Origin: JAJEFO01 sp965214325
Lineage (GTDB): Bacteria > Pseudomonadota > Alphaproteobacteria > Rhodobacterales > Rhodobacteraceae
Length of the DNA stretch: 64,000 bases
NCBI GenBank assembly: GCA_965214325.1
Contig: CBDCBG010000006.1
Coordinates: 186,001-250,000, forward strand
Direction of reading: 5' to 3'
Shown here: piece by piece, positions 26,684 to 35,780 of the stretch
Position numbering within the stretch: the stretch's first letter is position 1
Layout of the letters: each line of letters begins with the position of its first letter
Position numbers and translations under genes: made by a program
The notes under the pieces: model-generated
What the model saw: the letters and a program-made list of their open reading frames with translations, nothing else
What the model was told of the DNA's origin: nothing
Databases searched by the model: none

Positions 26684-27348
26684 CAGTCCCCCTTTCGCAG
26701 CATGCGCTCAAGCACGTAGGTCCCCTGGACCACGGGATAGAGCACGACAAGGAAGATGATCGCCACGGCCGTGTAGCTTTCGATCGGGTTGAAATTCAGG
26801 TCCGCGATCAGCTTGGCCTGGTTGAGCGTTTCGACATAGCCGACGACGGACGCCAGCGTGGACATCTTGAAGACTTCGATCCCGCGGTTGGTCAGGGCGG
26901 GCAGGACGCGCTTGACCGCGACGGGCAGGATGATGCGTCGCAGCGTCTGGTTGTAGCTCATGCCGACGGCCTTGCCTGCCTCCCACTGGCCCCGGTCGAC
27001 GGACTGGATGCCCGCGCGGTAGATCTCGGCGGAAAACGCCATGGTGTTGAGGGAGATTCCGAGGACGGCGGCCAGGAACGGATCGGTCTCGATCCCGGTC
27101 AGGATCGGGAATGCGTAGAAGAACCAGATGATCTGGACGAGGACGGGCGTGTTGCGGAAGACCTCGACAAAGGTGCGGGCGGGCCAGTTGATGAAAGGCG
27201 ACCTTGCGTAACGCGCGACACCGACGATCAGTCCGCCGCCAAGGCCTAGAACGACGGTGATGACGAAAATGAATACCGTGCCCTTGATGCCGACCCAGAG
27301 GACGGGCCAGTTCAGAAGGATCGTGGCAAAGTCCCAATCGTGTCCCAT
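26683..27348 (-). CDS. Polar amino-acid ABC importer permease 2
   Basis: This 221-residue HisMQ-type permease has five hydrophobic segments. The ATPase-docking loop is AGKAVGMSYNQTLRRIILPVA, and EVFRNTPVLVQIIWFFY is the family hallmark. ATG 27348 overlaps the upstream stop (TGATG). It probably forms a heterodimer with the permease encoded at 27348-28040. Confidence 0.93.
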   Translation of the reverse strand: MGHDWDFATILLNWPVLWVGIKGTVFIFVITVVLGLGGGLIVGVARYARSPFINWPARTFVEVFRNTPVLVQIIWFFYAFPILTGIETDPFLAAVLGISLNTMAFSAEIYRAGIQSVDRGQWEAGKAVGMSYNQTLRRIILPVAVKRVLPALTNRGIEVFKMSTLASVVGYVETLNQAKLIADLNFNPIESYTAVAIIFLVVLYPVVQGTYVLERMLRKGD

Positions 27349-28040
27349 CAACGCACCGTCCCTTCTCCCGACTTGGCAAGGCGGTGTTCGACCGCGATGG
27401 ACATCTGGCTGAAGAGGAAGATCAGGACGAAATAGATCGCCGCGACGACGGTATAGACCTCAAGCGGGCGGAAGGTCTTTTGTGCCAGTTCATTCGCTTG
27501 AAACATGAGGTCCGCATAGGCCACGGTCGAGACCAGCGTCGTTGTCTTCAACAGCTCGATCGAGCGCTCCATGAAGGCCGGGATCATGCGCTTGACCGCC
27601 TGCGGCAGGATGATCCGGCGCAAGCACTGGCCGTAGGTCATGCCTATGGCCCTGGCACCCTCCCACTGTCCCTTGTCGATCGACTGGATGCCGCCCCGGA
27701 AGATCTCGGCGAAGAAGGCCGAAGACTGGATCGAGAAAGTGACGACCGCCGCGATCAGCGGGGTCATGCGGACATCAATCAGGATCGGCAGCGCGAAGAA
27801 GAACCAGAAAAGCTGCACCAGCGGCGGTGTGGTGCGGAAGAACTCGACGATGAAACCGGCGATGCCGGAGAGGACGCGGAAGGTCGAAAGGCGCGAGAGG
27901 GCAAGGACCAGTCCAAGGGGAACGCCGAACACAAGCGCCAGACCGGTGACTTTCAGCGTGTTCAGGAGGCCCAGCATCAGGAGATCAAGATCCCTCAGAA
28001 CCGCCAGGAAGTTCCATTCCATCTGCGCATACCCCTGCAT
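27348..28040 (-). CDS. Polar amino-acid ABC importer permease 1
   Basis: This 230-residue HisMQ-type permease carries FFRTTPPLVQLFWFFF and the docking loop GARAIGMTYGQCLRRIILPQA. The frame is open to 28196, but residues upstream of ATG 28040 do not resemble the family; ATG 28022 is an alternative. It is the first gene of the importer operon and divergent from the sulfatase, with only 75 bp between the two starts. Confidence 0.9.
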   Translation of the reverse strand: MQGYAQMEWNFLAVLRDLDLLMLGLLNTLKVTGLALVFGVPLGLVLALSRLSTFRVLSGIAGFIVEFFRTTPPLVQLFWFFFALPILIDVRMTPLIAAVVTFSIQSSAFFAEIFRGGIQSIDKGQWEGARAIGMTYGQCLRRIILPQAVKRMIPAFMERSIELLKTTTLVSTVAYADLMFQANELAQKTFRPLEVYTVVAAIYFVLIFLFSQMSIAVEHRLAKSGEGTVR

Positions 28041-28084
28041 GCTGCCGAATCCACGCTTGTCGGTTGTAGAACTCGGATAGTATG

Positions 28085-28096
28085 ATTGTCGACAAT
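28085..28096. promoter_or_regulatory. Perfect 12-bp palindrome, candidate GntR operator
   Basis: ATTGTCGACAAT is fully symmetric and lies between the divergent ABC importer and sulfatase genes. FCD-type GntR regulators commonly bind short TTGT-N2-ACAA palindromes, and one is encoded 4 kb away next to the same operon. Binding is inferred, not shown. Confidence 0.5.
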
Positions 28097-28115
28097 TTTC
28101 CGCACGGTGCTTCCC

Positions 28116-29624
28116 ATGAGACCGAACATCCTTTTTGTCCAGGTGGATCAATTGGCGGCCCAGTTCCTGCGCTGCTACGGCGACCCGATTTGCCAAGCGC
28201 CGAATCTGGATCGTTTGGCCGGCGAGGGCACGGTATTCCAGACGGCGTACTGCAACTTCCCGCTCTGCGCACCTTCGCGTGCATCGATGGCGACCGGCAG
28301 ACTCTGTTCGGAATTAGGGGCTTACGACAACGCCGCCGAACTGCCCGCCACAATCCCGACCTACGCACATTACCTGCGCGCCGCCGGCTACCAGACCGCG
28401 CTGTCCGGCAAGATGCACTTCATCGGCCCCGACCAGCACCACGGTTTCGAACGCCGCCTAACCCCCGATCTCTACCCCGCCGATTTTTCCTGGGTGCCGA
28501 ACTGGGGCGACGAGGGGGCGCGGGACACAAACGATTCCCGTTCGGTGACGATCGCCGGGACCTGCGAACGTTCGGTGCAGATCGATTTTGACAATCTGGT
28601 GACGTTCCACGCGGTGCAGCACCTCTACGATGTCGCGCGATCAGCGGATGACCGTCCGTTCTTCCTGCAAGTCTCCTACACTCATCCGCACGAACCCTAT
28701 CTTTGCCAGAAAGCGTTCTGGGACCTTTACGAGGACGTCGAGATTCCCTTGCCAGCAGTGCCGGCGTTGCACGAAAGCCAGCATGATGCGCATTCAGTGC
28801 GGCTTCTTTCAGACTTCGGGATGTTGAATGTCCGGTTTTCTGATGACGACGTCTTGACGGCGCGGCGCGCGTATTACGGCTCGATCAGCTACCTCGACAA
28901 CGTGATCGGACAGTTGATCGAAACGCTGGACCGGACCGGGCTACGCGACAACACGGTCATCGTCTTCACCTCTGACCACGGCGAAATGTTGGGCGAACGC
29001 GGCATGTGGTTCAAGAAGCACTTTTTTGAACCGTCTCTTAAGGTGCCACTGATCATCGCGGGAGAGGCTTTCTCGACAGGTCGCGCAACAACACCCGCGT
29101 CACTTGTAGATTTGCTGCCGACCTTCATGGGAATTGCCGAAGGACGCGGCTGGACCTCCCCGGTCGAGCCGCTGGACGGCGAAGACCTCTCGACCAAGCT
29201 GGCGGACTCCGAACCTGACCGGCCAATCTACGCCGAGTATCTGGCCGAGGCCACGACCGCGCCGATCTTCATGGTACGGCAGGGTCGCTTCAAGTACGTC
29301 CATTGTGTTGACGATCCTCCGCTTCTCTTCGATGTGGAGGGCGACCCCAGCGAGCGGCGGAATCTTTCGGGGATCCCCGAACATGCGGACACTGAAGAGA
29401 GTCTTCGGGCAATGGTCGTGCGACGCTGGGACAGCGCGGCATTGGCCGATCGCATTCGCCTCAGCCAGAAGCGGCGACGTTTCGTGCTGGAGAGCGACCT
29501 GAAGGGTCTTCGACCTCGCTGGAACCACGATGAGGAACCTGGGTCTGAGGTCGCCTGGTACCGGGGAGAGACCAGCTACAACGACTGGGCCTTCCGGCAT
29601 CTGCCGATCGTCGAAGACGGATGA
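28116..29624 (+). CDS. Sulfatase, choline-sulfatase-like
   Basis: This 502-residue formylglycine sulfatase has PNILFVQVDQ at the N-terminus (Asp11 metal ligand), signature C51-A-P-S-R55, GKMHFIGPDQHHGF and FTSDHGEMLGERGMW with the second metal site. The tail is of the length seen in choline sulfatases. It lacks a signal peptide, so it would act on imported sulfate esters, fitting the divergent ABC importer. ATG 28116 is used; a TTG at 28086 would add ten residues and run through the palindrome. It is a paralogue of the partial sulfatase at the left edge. Confidence 0.92.
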   Translation: MRPNILFVQVDQLAAQFLRCYGDPICQAPNLDRLAGEGTVFQTAYCNFPLCAPSRASMATGRLCSELGAYDNAAELPATIPTYAHYLRAAGYQTALSGKMHFIGPDQHHGFERRLTPDLYPADFSWVPNWGDEGARDTNDSRSVTIAGTCERSVQIDFDNLVTFHAVQHLYDVARSADDRPFFLQVSYTHPHEPYLCQKAFWDLYEDVEIPLPAVPALHESQHDAHSVRLLSDFGMLNVRFSDDDVLTARRAYYGSISYLDNVIGQLIETLDRTGLRDNTVIVFTSDHGEMLGERGMWFKKHFFEPSLKVPLIIAGEAFSTGRATTPASLVDLLPTFMGIAEGRGWTSPVEPLDGEDLSTKLADSEPDRPIYAEYLAEATTAPIFMVRQGRFKYVHCVDDPPLLFDVEGDPSERRNLSGIPEHADTEESLRAMVVRRWDSAALADRIRLSQKRRRFVLESDLKGLRPRWNHDEEPGSEVAWYRGETSYNDWAFRHLPIVEDG

Positions 29625-30325
29625 CAACGTGGGGACCGGCAGCACTCCCTTGATCGTTCCCGCCGATGTCGATGAAGAGGTGACCGTCTGCAAGGAAGGC
29701 TATGGCGGTCTCCGAGCGGCGTTGATCCCGACCACGGGGCCGTGATCGATACGCGCCACGACCTGCACGGTCCGTCCCTCGCGGGCAAGACCGTCCTTGG
29801 GTCGTGGTCATAAAGCGCTGGGTCTACGTCATCATTCAATTCAATCCGGTGTCCCGCGCGCCGCCCGGCGGGTCGGGAAGCAGGCAGAGAACTGCGCCCG
29901 CACCAGGGAACTCGCCAGGCGCCGGCGCCGCGACATCCCGGCGAAGACGCGCTCCGCTGCCAGCGGCTGCAAATGACGGCGAAGCCCTTTGTTTCCTTCG
30001 GCTTGCGGATGAACTCCAGGATCGGTCCGCAACCGCGCTCCTTCGGCGCGTCCTCCGGTTTCCGCCCCGCACAACTGCCGTCCGCTCTCGGCTTCGTCAA
30101 CTGCGCCGCCGGGACGGCAAGACCGCGGCAGGCGCTTGAAGCCCGGCGAGAATTGACGAGACCTCGAACGGTTCGGTCGTGCACCTGCAACCTATCACGC
30201 CCGAGTCCTGAACGATGCTCACGAATCCCCATTTGCTTCACAAATGGGTTCATTCGCAATTTCGATTGGCGCTCGTTCCGCCCCATGCCTAGCATTTCGG
30301 ACATCGCAGCAGGCGAGACAACGCA
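29625..30325. other. 700-bp degenerate intergenic region
   Basis: Between the sulfatase and the acyl-CoA dehydrogenase lies a low-quality region. Its middle holds the IS5-family remnant listed separately. The first 200 bases give no recognisable protein on either strand. The last 120 bases before 30326 are more AT-balanced and probably contain the promoter of the downstream operon. Confidence 0.45.
29870..30060 (-). pseudogene. IS5-family transposase C-terminal remnant
   Basis: Minus-strand frames give GPILEFIRKPKETKGFAV followed, after a frame change, by AERVFAGMSRRRRLA. This matches the order of the C-terminal IS5 motif (a basic strand, then R-W-x2-ER-x-FAW-L-x-R-x-RRL-x). The catalytic Asp region and both ends are missing. 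A relic only. Confidence 0.6.
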
Positions 30326-31492
30326 ATGGCGGAACTGAGCTGGCCGGATACCCCTTGGATGGATGCCGAACTCGAGATCTTGGCGGATGCCTGCCGCCAG
30401 TTCTACGAGCGCGAGTGTCTGCCGCATTACGAGACGTGGGAGAAACAGGGTTCCGTCGGCCGCGAATTGTGGCTCAGGGCGGGCGAGATGGGTCTGTTGG
30501 GCGCAGAGGTCCCGGAAGCCTATGGCGGGCCCGGTGGCACCTTTGCCCACGACGCGGTGATTGCCTACCAAGGCAACCTGGCGGGTGTCGACGGCTGGGG
30601 TGGCGGGCTGCACAGTTCGATCGTGATCCCGTATCTGATCCGCTACGGATCCGAAGATCAGAAGTCCGAACTCCTGCCGCGCATGATTTCGGGCGATTTG
30701 ATCGGGGCCATCGCGATGACCGAGCCGGGCGCAGGATCTGATCTGCAGAATATCAAGACCACGGCGGTCAGGGACGGCAACCATTTCCGCATCAGCGGAT
30801 CGAAGACCTTCATCACGAACGGCGCCCTCGCGAACATGATCATCGTGGCTGCCAAGACAGACCCGTCGGCCGGCGGCCGGGGAATCTCGCTCTTTCTGGT
30901 CGAAACCGACGGGCTCGAGGGCTTCCGGCGCGGCCGCAATCTTGACAAACTGGGAATGAAATCGAACGACACGTCGGAGCTGTTTTTTGACGATATGCGC
31001 GTACCCGCCTCGGCACTTCTGGGTCATGAGGAGGGGGAGGGCTTTGTGCAGATGATGGAGCAACTGCCGCAGGAACGGCTCCTGGTGAGCGTCTATGCCG
31101 TCGCCCGCATCGAACGCGCCCTGCGTCACACGCTCGCCTACGTCACCGGGCGGAAGGCCTTCGGAAAGCGGATCGCCGACTTCCAGAACACCCAGTTCGT
31201 CCTTGCCGAATGCGCCACCGAAGCGACAATTGCAAAGACGTTTCTCGATGCCTGCATCGTCGAGCATCTCGGCGGAAAGCTTACGACTGAAAAGGCGTCG
31301 ATGGCGAAGTACTGGCTGACCGATCTTCAGGCCACGATTGTCGATCGGTGCCTGCAACTCTTTGGCGGCTATGGCGTCATGGCGGAATATCCGATGGAAC
31401 GCATGTATCGCGACAACCGGATCGAACGCATCTATGCGGGAACGAACGAAATCATGAAGCTGGTCATCGCCCGCGATCTATTGAAAGATTGA
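30326..31492 (+). CDS. Acyl-CoA dehydrogenase
   Basis: This 388-residue flavoprotein introduces a 2,3-double bond into an acyl-CoA and passes electrons to ETF. It shows AMTEPGAGSDLQNIKTTA and the ITNG FAD-loop. The C-terminal RIYAGTNEIMK segment normally forms part of the acyl-CoA/FAD site, and the expected catalytic Glu lies in QLFGGYGVMAEYPMERMYRD. The length matches short/medium-chain enzymes, not the ~600-residue DmdC. It starts a compact operon with the methanethiol-oxidase-family gene. Confidence 0.93.
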   Translation: MAELSWPDTPWMDAELEILADACRQFYERECLPHYETWEKQGSVGRELWLRAGEMGLLGAEVPEAYGGPGGTFAHDAVIAYQGNLAGVDGWGGGLHSSIVIPYLIRYGSEDQKSELLPRMISGDLIGAIAMTEPGAGSDLQNIKTTAVRDGNHFRISGSKTFITNGALANMIIVAAKTDPSAGGRGISLFLVETDGLEGFRRGRNLDKLGMKSNDTSELFFDDMRVPASALLGHEEGEGFVQMMEQLPQERLLVSVYAVARIERALRHTLAYVTGRKAFGKRIADFQNTQFVLAECATEATIAKTFLDACIVEHLGGKLTTEKASMAKYWLTDLQATIVDRCLQLFGGYGVMAEYPMERMYRDNRIERIYAGTNEIMKLVIARDLLKD

Positions 31493-31495
31493 GCG

Positions 31496-31708
31496 ATGGA
31501 TGAAGAAGCCTTTCTCGAAGAGAAGATCGGAAAAGTCGCTCGTTTGACGGTGAATCGCCCGTCGGCGCGCTACGACATTTCGCTGAAGATGATCGGGGAT
31601 CCCGGCCAGGCCGTCCTTTGCCTTGGTGCGGCGCCGGATGCCGAAGCGGGTATCGGCGTGTTCATCGAAAGGCGTGCGCCGGACTGGCATCTGCAGGGGA
31701 TGGGCTGA
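31496..31708 (+). CDS. 70-residue unknown protein in mtoX-type operon
   Basis: ATG 31496 follows the acyl-CoA dehydrogenase stop by three bases, and the stop precedes the next start by three bases, so spacing supports a real gene. The N-terminal IGKVARLTVNRPSA resembles the first strand of enoyl-CoA hydratases, but the remainder (LKMIGDPGQAVLCLGAAPD) matches nothing I know. It is either a small novel protein or a hydratase start truncated by deletion. Confidence 0.5.
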   Translation: MDEEAFLEEKIGKVARLTVNRPSARYDISLKMIGDPGQAVLCLGAAPDAEAGIGVFIERRAPDWHLQGMG

Positions 31709-31711
31709 ACG

Positions 31712-33058
31712 ATGGAATGCTGCGGACCTGGATATGCGTCGCCGCAGGAGGCCATGAAAGCCCCGCGCGAGAGGATTCTTTACACGATCGCGATCTACAC
31801 CGGGACTGGGATCCAGAAACCCGACTACCTTTGCACGATCGACGCCGATCCCGAAAGCCCGACCTATTCCAAAGTGATCCATCGGCTGGAAATGCCGGGG
31901 ATCGGCGACGAACTGCATCACATGGGCTGGAATGCCTGTTCCTCCTGCCATGGCGATGCATCGATGAACCGGCGCTACCTGATCGTGCCGGGTGTGCGGT
32001 CGTCGAACCTGCATGTCGTCGACACGATCGATCCACGCGCGCCCAAATTGCACAAGGTCGTGGAAGGGGCTGAAATAAAGTCCAGGACAAACCTCAGCGC
32101 GCCGCATACAGTGCACTGCCTGGGCTCCGAGATCATCATCTCGATGCTTGGCGACGCCATGGGAGCGGCTCCGGGCGGGTATTTGCACCTGAACAAGGAA
32201 TTCGAGATCGTCGGCCGCTGGGAAAATTCCATGGGCGACATCCCGTTCAGCTATGACTTCTGGTATCAGCCGCGCCACAACGTGATGGCCTCCAGCGAAT
32301 GGGCGGCGCCGAACACCTTCATGCCGGGCTTCGACCTGGAGGAGGTGGGCCACCTGAAATACGGTCGCCGCATCCACTTGTGGGACTTCGAGAAGAAAGA
32401 GCCCAGCCAGACCTTCTATCTTGGCGAGGACGGCTTGATCCCGCTGGAAGTCCGCTTTCACCATGATCCCGACAGCACGCACGGATTTTGCGGCGCGGCC
32501 TTGTCGGCCAACATCATTCACTGGTGGAAGGACGAAGCGGGCGACTGGCAGTGGGGAAAGATCGTCGATGTCGAAAACGAACCGCATCCTGATTGGCCAA
32601 TTCCCGTGCCGGGCGTGATTTCGGTCATCTTGCTGTCGATGGATGACCGGTTCCTGTACCTGTGCAACTGGCTGCACGGCGACGTCAGGCAGTATGACAT
32701 CACCGATCCGCACGATCCCGTCCTTACAGGGCAGGTCTGGATGGGGGGGCTTCTGGGCAACGCGCCTGAAGTCAACGGGGTGAAAGTGACCGGCGGGCCA
32801 CAGATGATCCAGCTCTCGCTCGATGGCAAGCGCCTCTATGTCACCACGTCGCTCTTCAGCACATGGGACAACCAGTTCTATCCCGAGATCCGGACAAACG
32901 GCGGTTGCATGCTGATGGTCAACTGCGACACGGAAAGTGGCGGGATGGAGATCGACCCGGACTTCGTCGTGGATTTCGGGAAGGAGCCGAACGGCCCGAG
33001 CCGTTGCCACGAGACCCGCTATCCCGGGGGCGACTGCACAAGCGACATTTGGGCATGA
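31712..33058 (+). CDS. mtoX: Selenium-binding protein 56 / methanethiol oxidase family
   Basis: This 448-residue beta-propeller protein belongs to the SBP56 family. Bacterial members include methanethiol oxidase, which converts methanethiol to formaldehyde, H2S and H2O2, probably using copper. Conserved blocks present are ECCGPGY (Cys3-Cys4), HHMGWNACSSCHGD, HTVHCLG, RFHHDPDSTHGFCGAALS and FSTWDNQFYP. No signal peptide is seen, unlike the periplasmic MtoX type, so a cytoplasmic role is possible. It overlaps the ferredoxin start by ATGA. The symbol is at family level and activity is not proven by sequence. Confidence 0.9.
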   Translation: MECCGPGYASPQEAMKAPRERILYTIAIYTGTGIQKPDYLCTIDADPESPTYSKVIHRLEMPGIGDELHHMGWNACSSCHGDASMNRRYLIVPGVRSSNLHVVDTIDPRAPKLHKVVEGAEIKSRTNLSAPHTVHCLGSEIIISMLGDAMGAAPGGYLHLNKEFEIVGRWENSMGDIPFSYDFWYQPRHNVMASSEWAAPNTFMPGFDLEEVGHLKYGRRIHLWDFEKKEPSQTFYLGEDGLIPLEVRFHHDPDSTHGFCGAALSANIIHWWKDEAGDWQWGKIVDVENEPHPDWPIPVPGVISVILLSMDDRFLYLCNWLHGDVRQYDITDPHDPVLTGQVWMGGLLGNAPEVNGVKVTGGPQMIQLSLDGKRLYVTTSLFSTWDNQFYPEIRTNGGCMLMVNCDTESGGMEIDPDFVVDFGKEPNGPSRCHETRYPGGDCTSDIWA

Positions 33059-33420
33059 GGACATGCACCGTCACCATTTCGAACCGTGGCGGCGCGACCC
33101 ATCGGGTCGATGCTCGCCGCGCCTTGCTGGACAGCCTGCGCGATCAGGGGGTCGATCTGCCCTATGGCTGCAGATACGGCGGATGCATCACCTGCGCGGC
33201 CAGGCTGACGATGGGTGAGGTCGATCAGCGGCGCCAGGTCGCTCTGAACAACCGCCAGATCGCGGACGGCTACATAATCCTGTGTGTGGCGCGTCCCTTG
33301 TCGGACATCACGCTGGAGATCGGCGTGGACAGCCATGACACGCTGTACCGCAACCCGTTCCTTGACCCCCTGGAGCCTCACGAGTTGAAGCCGGATATCG
33401 CTGCGCGAAAGGACGCATGA
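33055..33420 (+). CDS. Plant-type 2Fe-2S ferredoxin
   Basis: This is a 121-residue ferredoxin with cluster ligands C39-x4-C44-x2-C47 and C77, giving a one-electron carrier of the plant/oxygenase type. ATG 33055 overlaps the SBP56 stop and its own stop overlaps the next start (ATGA both sides), so it is translated with them. A ferredoxin fused so tightly to an SBP56 gene suggests a redox partner role. A matching reductase is not visible here. Confidence 0.9.
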   Translation: MRTCTVTISNRGGATHRVDARRALLDSLRDQGVDLPYGCRYGGCITCAARLTMGEVDQRRQVALNNRQIADGYIILCVARPLSDITLEIGVDSHDTLYRNPFLDPLEPHELKPDIAARKDA

Positions 33421-33887
33421 GAATGCCCGAAGCCGCCATCGACCACATCTACGACTACGATCAGGCGTACTTGGCCGACATCTTGAAGACTGTGAAGACC
33501 ATCGCAATGGTCGGGGCCAGCGCGGACAGGACCAAGTTCAGCTACGGCGTGCTGCGGGTGCTGCACGAAACCGGATATGACATGATCCCGGTCAACCCTA
33601 ACCCGAATGTGACCGAGATCCGCGGCATCAAGGCGTACCATTCGCTGAAGGAAATCGACCGTCCGGTCGACATGGTGGAGGTCTTCCGCCCAAAGGAGGA
33701 GCTGTATGGCATCGCTGAGCAGGCCATCGCCATCGGGGCCAAGGTGCTTTGGGGCCAGATCGGCGTCTATGACGACAGGGTGGCGGAGCTTGCAAAGGAG
33801 GCCGGACTGAAGGTGGTGATGAACCGCTGTCCCAAGATCGAGCTGTTCCGGCCGTTTTGGAAGCCTCGGCTCGATCTGGAGATCTGA
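33417..33887 (+). CDS. CoA-binding Rossmann protein (YccU-like)
   Basis: This 156-residue single CoA-binding domain has AMVGASADRTKFSYGV as the nucleotide-binding loop, then VNPN, the VDMVEVFRPKEE strand and a final MNRCPKIE. Proteins of this family bind acyl-CoA or CoA and their role is mostly undefined. It is the last gene of the acyl-CoA dehydrogenase to ferredoxin operon, coupled by ATGA. A second ATG three codons on is possible. Confidence 0.9.
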   Translation: MRMPEAAIDHIYDYDQAYLADILKTVKTIAMVGASADRTKFSYGVLRVLHETGYDMIPVNPNPNVTEIRGIKAYHSLKEIDRPVDMVEVFRPKEELYGIAEQAIAIGAKVLWGQIGVYDDRVAELAKEAGLKVVMNRCPKIELFRPFWKPRLDLEI

Positions 33888-34767
33888 GCGCTTATCCCGC
33901 GGCCATGTGACTGGATGCCCGCTCCCGAGCTGATCGTCGGAATGCGGGTTCAGCGCCCCAGGGCCCAGACATTCTGACGAGCGTGCACCGGGGTGCCCGT
34001 CGTGTCGGTGGAGCCTGCAGGAGCGCGATGGCCGGGACCGCGCCCCGCGATGCGTGCATTGTTGACAGGAATTTGCCTGCAGGCGGAAGGCTGACCCCGT
34101 GTTGACGGGATGAAGCTGCGACACGGTCATGAGCGGTTCCTGCATCCGACGCATGATCGGCGTGCCTGCACCCTCGGTGATCTCAAGTCGTGCGGGTCTC
34201 TGGGCTTTGCTCCGGATGATCGAGACACGTTCCCTGACCTGCCCGAAAGCGGAGCAATCGGCGACCCGCGGAATCGCCAAGTCGTATCCGCGAAGCTCGC
34301 CGTCGGTGGCAAGATTGAATGACGCCGGTTCGCGACGGTTCCCGGCAATCCCAGTTCGCACCCGGATGGAGCATGCAACTTGGGGGCAACAGTGGACGTT
34401 TCCGACCTGCGGCGGGCCCATTGCTCCAGGCCGGTCGACCAGCTCGAATGGCAGGTTGGCAGGCGATGGACAAGGCAGTTTCTCTCATCCGCCACATCGC
34501 CAACCCGACGTTGGCAAGTCAACGCAGCACGCCCAGTGCTGCTGCAGGGAACGGTGGGTTCGGGCCCAGCGCACGTTTCGGATGCTTGCGGCCGTTCGGT
34601 CAAGGCGAAGACTGCAGCGAGACCTGCGTCGCCGGCCTCCAAGGGCGATCCAGAGACAAATGACGTCGGGTCGTGACGGACTTCAATGATCCAGCCCCGA
34701 TGGCGTTTGCCCCCATTGCCACCATTTGGGCTTGCGTCTACATTTGCGCGAAACAGGGAGAAATCGG
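33888..34767. other. 880-bp region without recognisable genes
   Basis: Both strands hold open frames of 70-200 codons, but their composition is erratic (Arg, Ser and Cys rich) and none matches a known family. The left part has short inverted motifs (GCCTGCAGG near 34012 and CCTGCAGG near 34076), suggestive of an old insertion. The last 60 bases should contain the promoter of the TRAP operon starting at 34768. Confidence 0.45.
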
Positions 34768-35778
34768 ATGCTTGCAAATCTTCGTCGAACGCTGACCGCG
34801 GCGCTATTTCTGGGAATGCCCGTCGCAGCCGCGGATGCGGCCGAATGGAAATTCAACAATGGGCTTCCGGAAGGTCGTGGAGAGTCTGCGCAACTCGAAA
34901 CCTTTGCTGCGGATGTGACGGAGCTGAGCGGCGGCAGCCTCATGATCGACGTCTTCCACGGCGGTTCGCTGAACCTCAAGGACAACGACGTGGCGCGGTG
35001 GCTGCCCCGTGGGGCCGTCGAGATGGGTCTGGTCTGGGCGAACTACCTTGGCCGCGACGTGCCCGCCCTGAACGCGGTGATGATCCAGGGGTCGGTCGGC
35101 AGTCCCGAGGAACTGATTGCGGCGCTGCCAGAAATCCAGGAGATCTACGCCGAGGTGCTGGGCGAAATGGACATCGTGCCGACCGGGTTCATGGCTCTTC
35201 CGCTCCTGAAGGCCTCGATCTTCTGCCGCGAGGAGCCGGTTCGCTCGCTCGAGGAACTCAGGGCGAAGAAGCTTCGCGTCTGGAGCAACGATCAGGTCGA
35301 GACCTTTACCAAGCTTGGCGTCTCGGCCCAAATCGTTGGCCAGAACGATCTCTACGTGGCGCTCCAGACCGGCGTTGTCGATTGCGCCGTCTATCCCGCG
35401 CTCTTCGCGCACACGATTTCGCTTCAGGAAGTGACCAAGTACGCCTCCTACCTTTATCCGGTGGCAGGCGTTCCCTACGTTCTGGGTGCGTCGAAAGGTG
35501 CGTGGGAAGGTCTCAGCGACGCCGAGCGCGAAGCGGTCACCACGGCGGCCGCCCGTGTCTGGGAGAGAACCAACGAGTATTCCAAGGCGGAGGAGAACGA
35601 GCGGGCTGCTCGTGCCAAGCTGACCGAGCAGGGGATCGAGTTCCTCGAGCCGTTCTCCGATGAGGATCGTGCCGCGTTCCTTGATGCTGCCTCTGCCACA
35701 TGGCAGGAAATGGCCGAGGAAGCTGGGGGCATGGCGCCCGAGTACCGCCAGAGAATTCTCGGCGTCCTCGGACGCTGA
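34768..35778 (+). CDS. TRAP transporter substrate-binding protein (second system)
   Basis: This 336-residue DctP-type binding protein has a signal peptide, MLANLRRTLTAALFLGMPVA, cleaved before AEWKF. Conserved parts include the ELRAKKLRVWSND block (ligand Arg) and VALQTGVVDCAVYP. ATG 34768 is preceded by AGGGAGAAA. It opens a dctPQM operon distinct in sequence from the one at 17793. Confidence 0.93.
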   Translation: MLANLRRTLTAALFLGMPVAAADAAEWKFNNGLPEGRGESAQLETFAADVTELSGGSLMIDVFHGGSLNLKDNDVARWLPRGAVEMGLVWANYLGRDVPALNAVMIQGSVGSPEELIAALPEIQEIYAEVLGEMDIVPTGFMALPLLKASIFCREEPVRSLEELRAKKLRVWSNDQVETFTKLGVSAQIVGQNDLYVALQTGVVDCAVYPALFAHTISLQEVTKYASYLYPVAGVPYVLGASKGAWEGLSDAEREAVTTAAARVWERTNEYSKAEENERAARAKLTEQGIEFLEPFSDEDRAAFLDAASATWQEMAEEAGGMAPEYRQRILGVLGR

Positions 35779-35780
35779 GC

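Noticed and set aside
29576..31357. A 593-codon minus-strand open frame over the acyl-CoA dehydrogenase
   Set aside because: The plus strand encodes an unmistakable acyl-CoA dehydrogenase; the antisense frame has no family features except its last part, which crosses the IS5 relic.
30326..31492. DmdC (methylmercaptopropionyl-CoA dehydrogenase) for the acyl-CoA dehydrogenase
   Set aside because: DmdC is about 600 residues with an extra C-terminal domain; this protein is 388 residues and no DmdB or DmdD is nearby.
33888..34767. Several 70-200 codon frames on both strands as real genes
   Set aside because: They overlap one another on opposite strands, have irregular composition, and lack ribosome sites or family matches.
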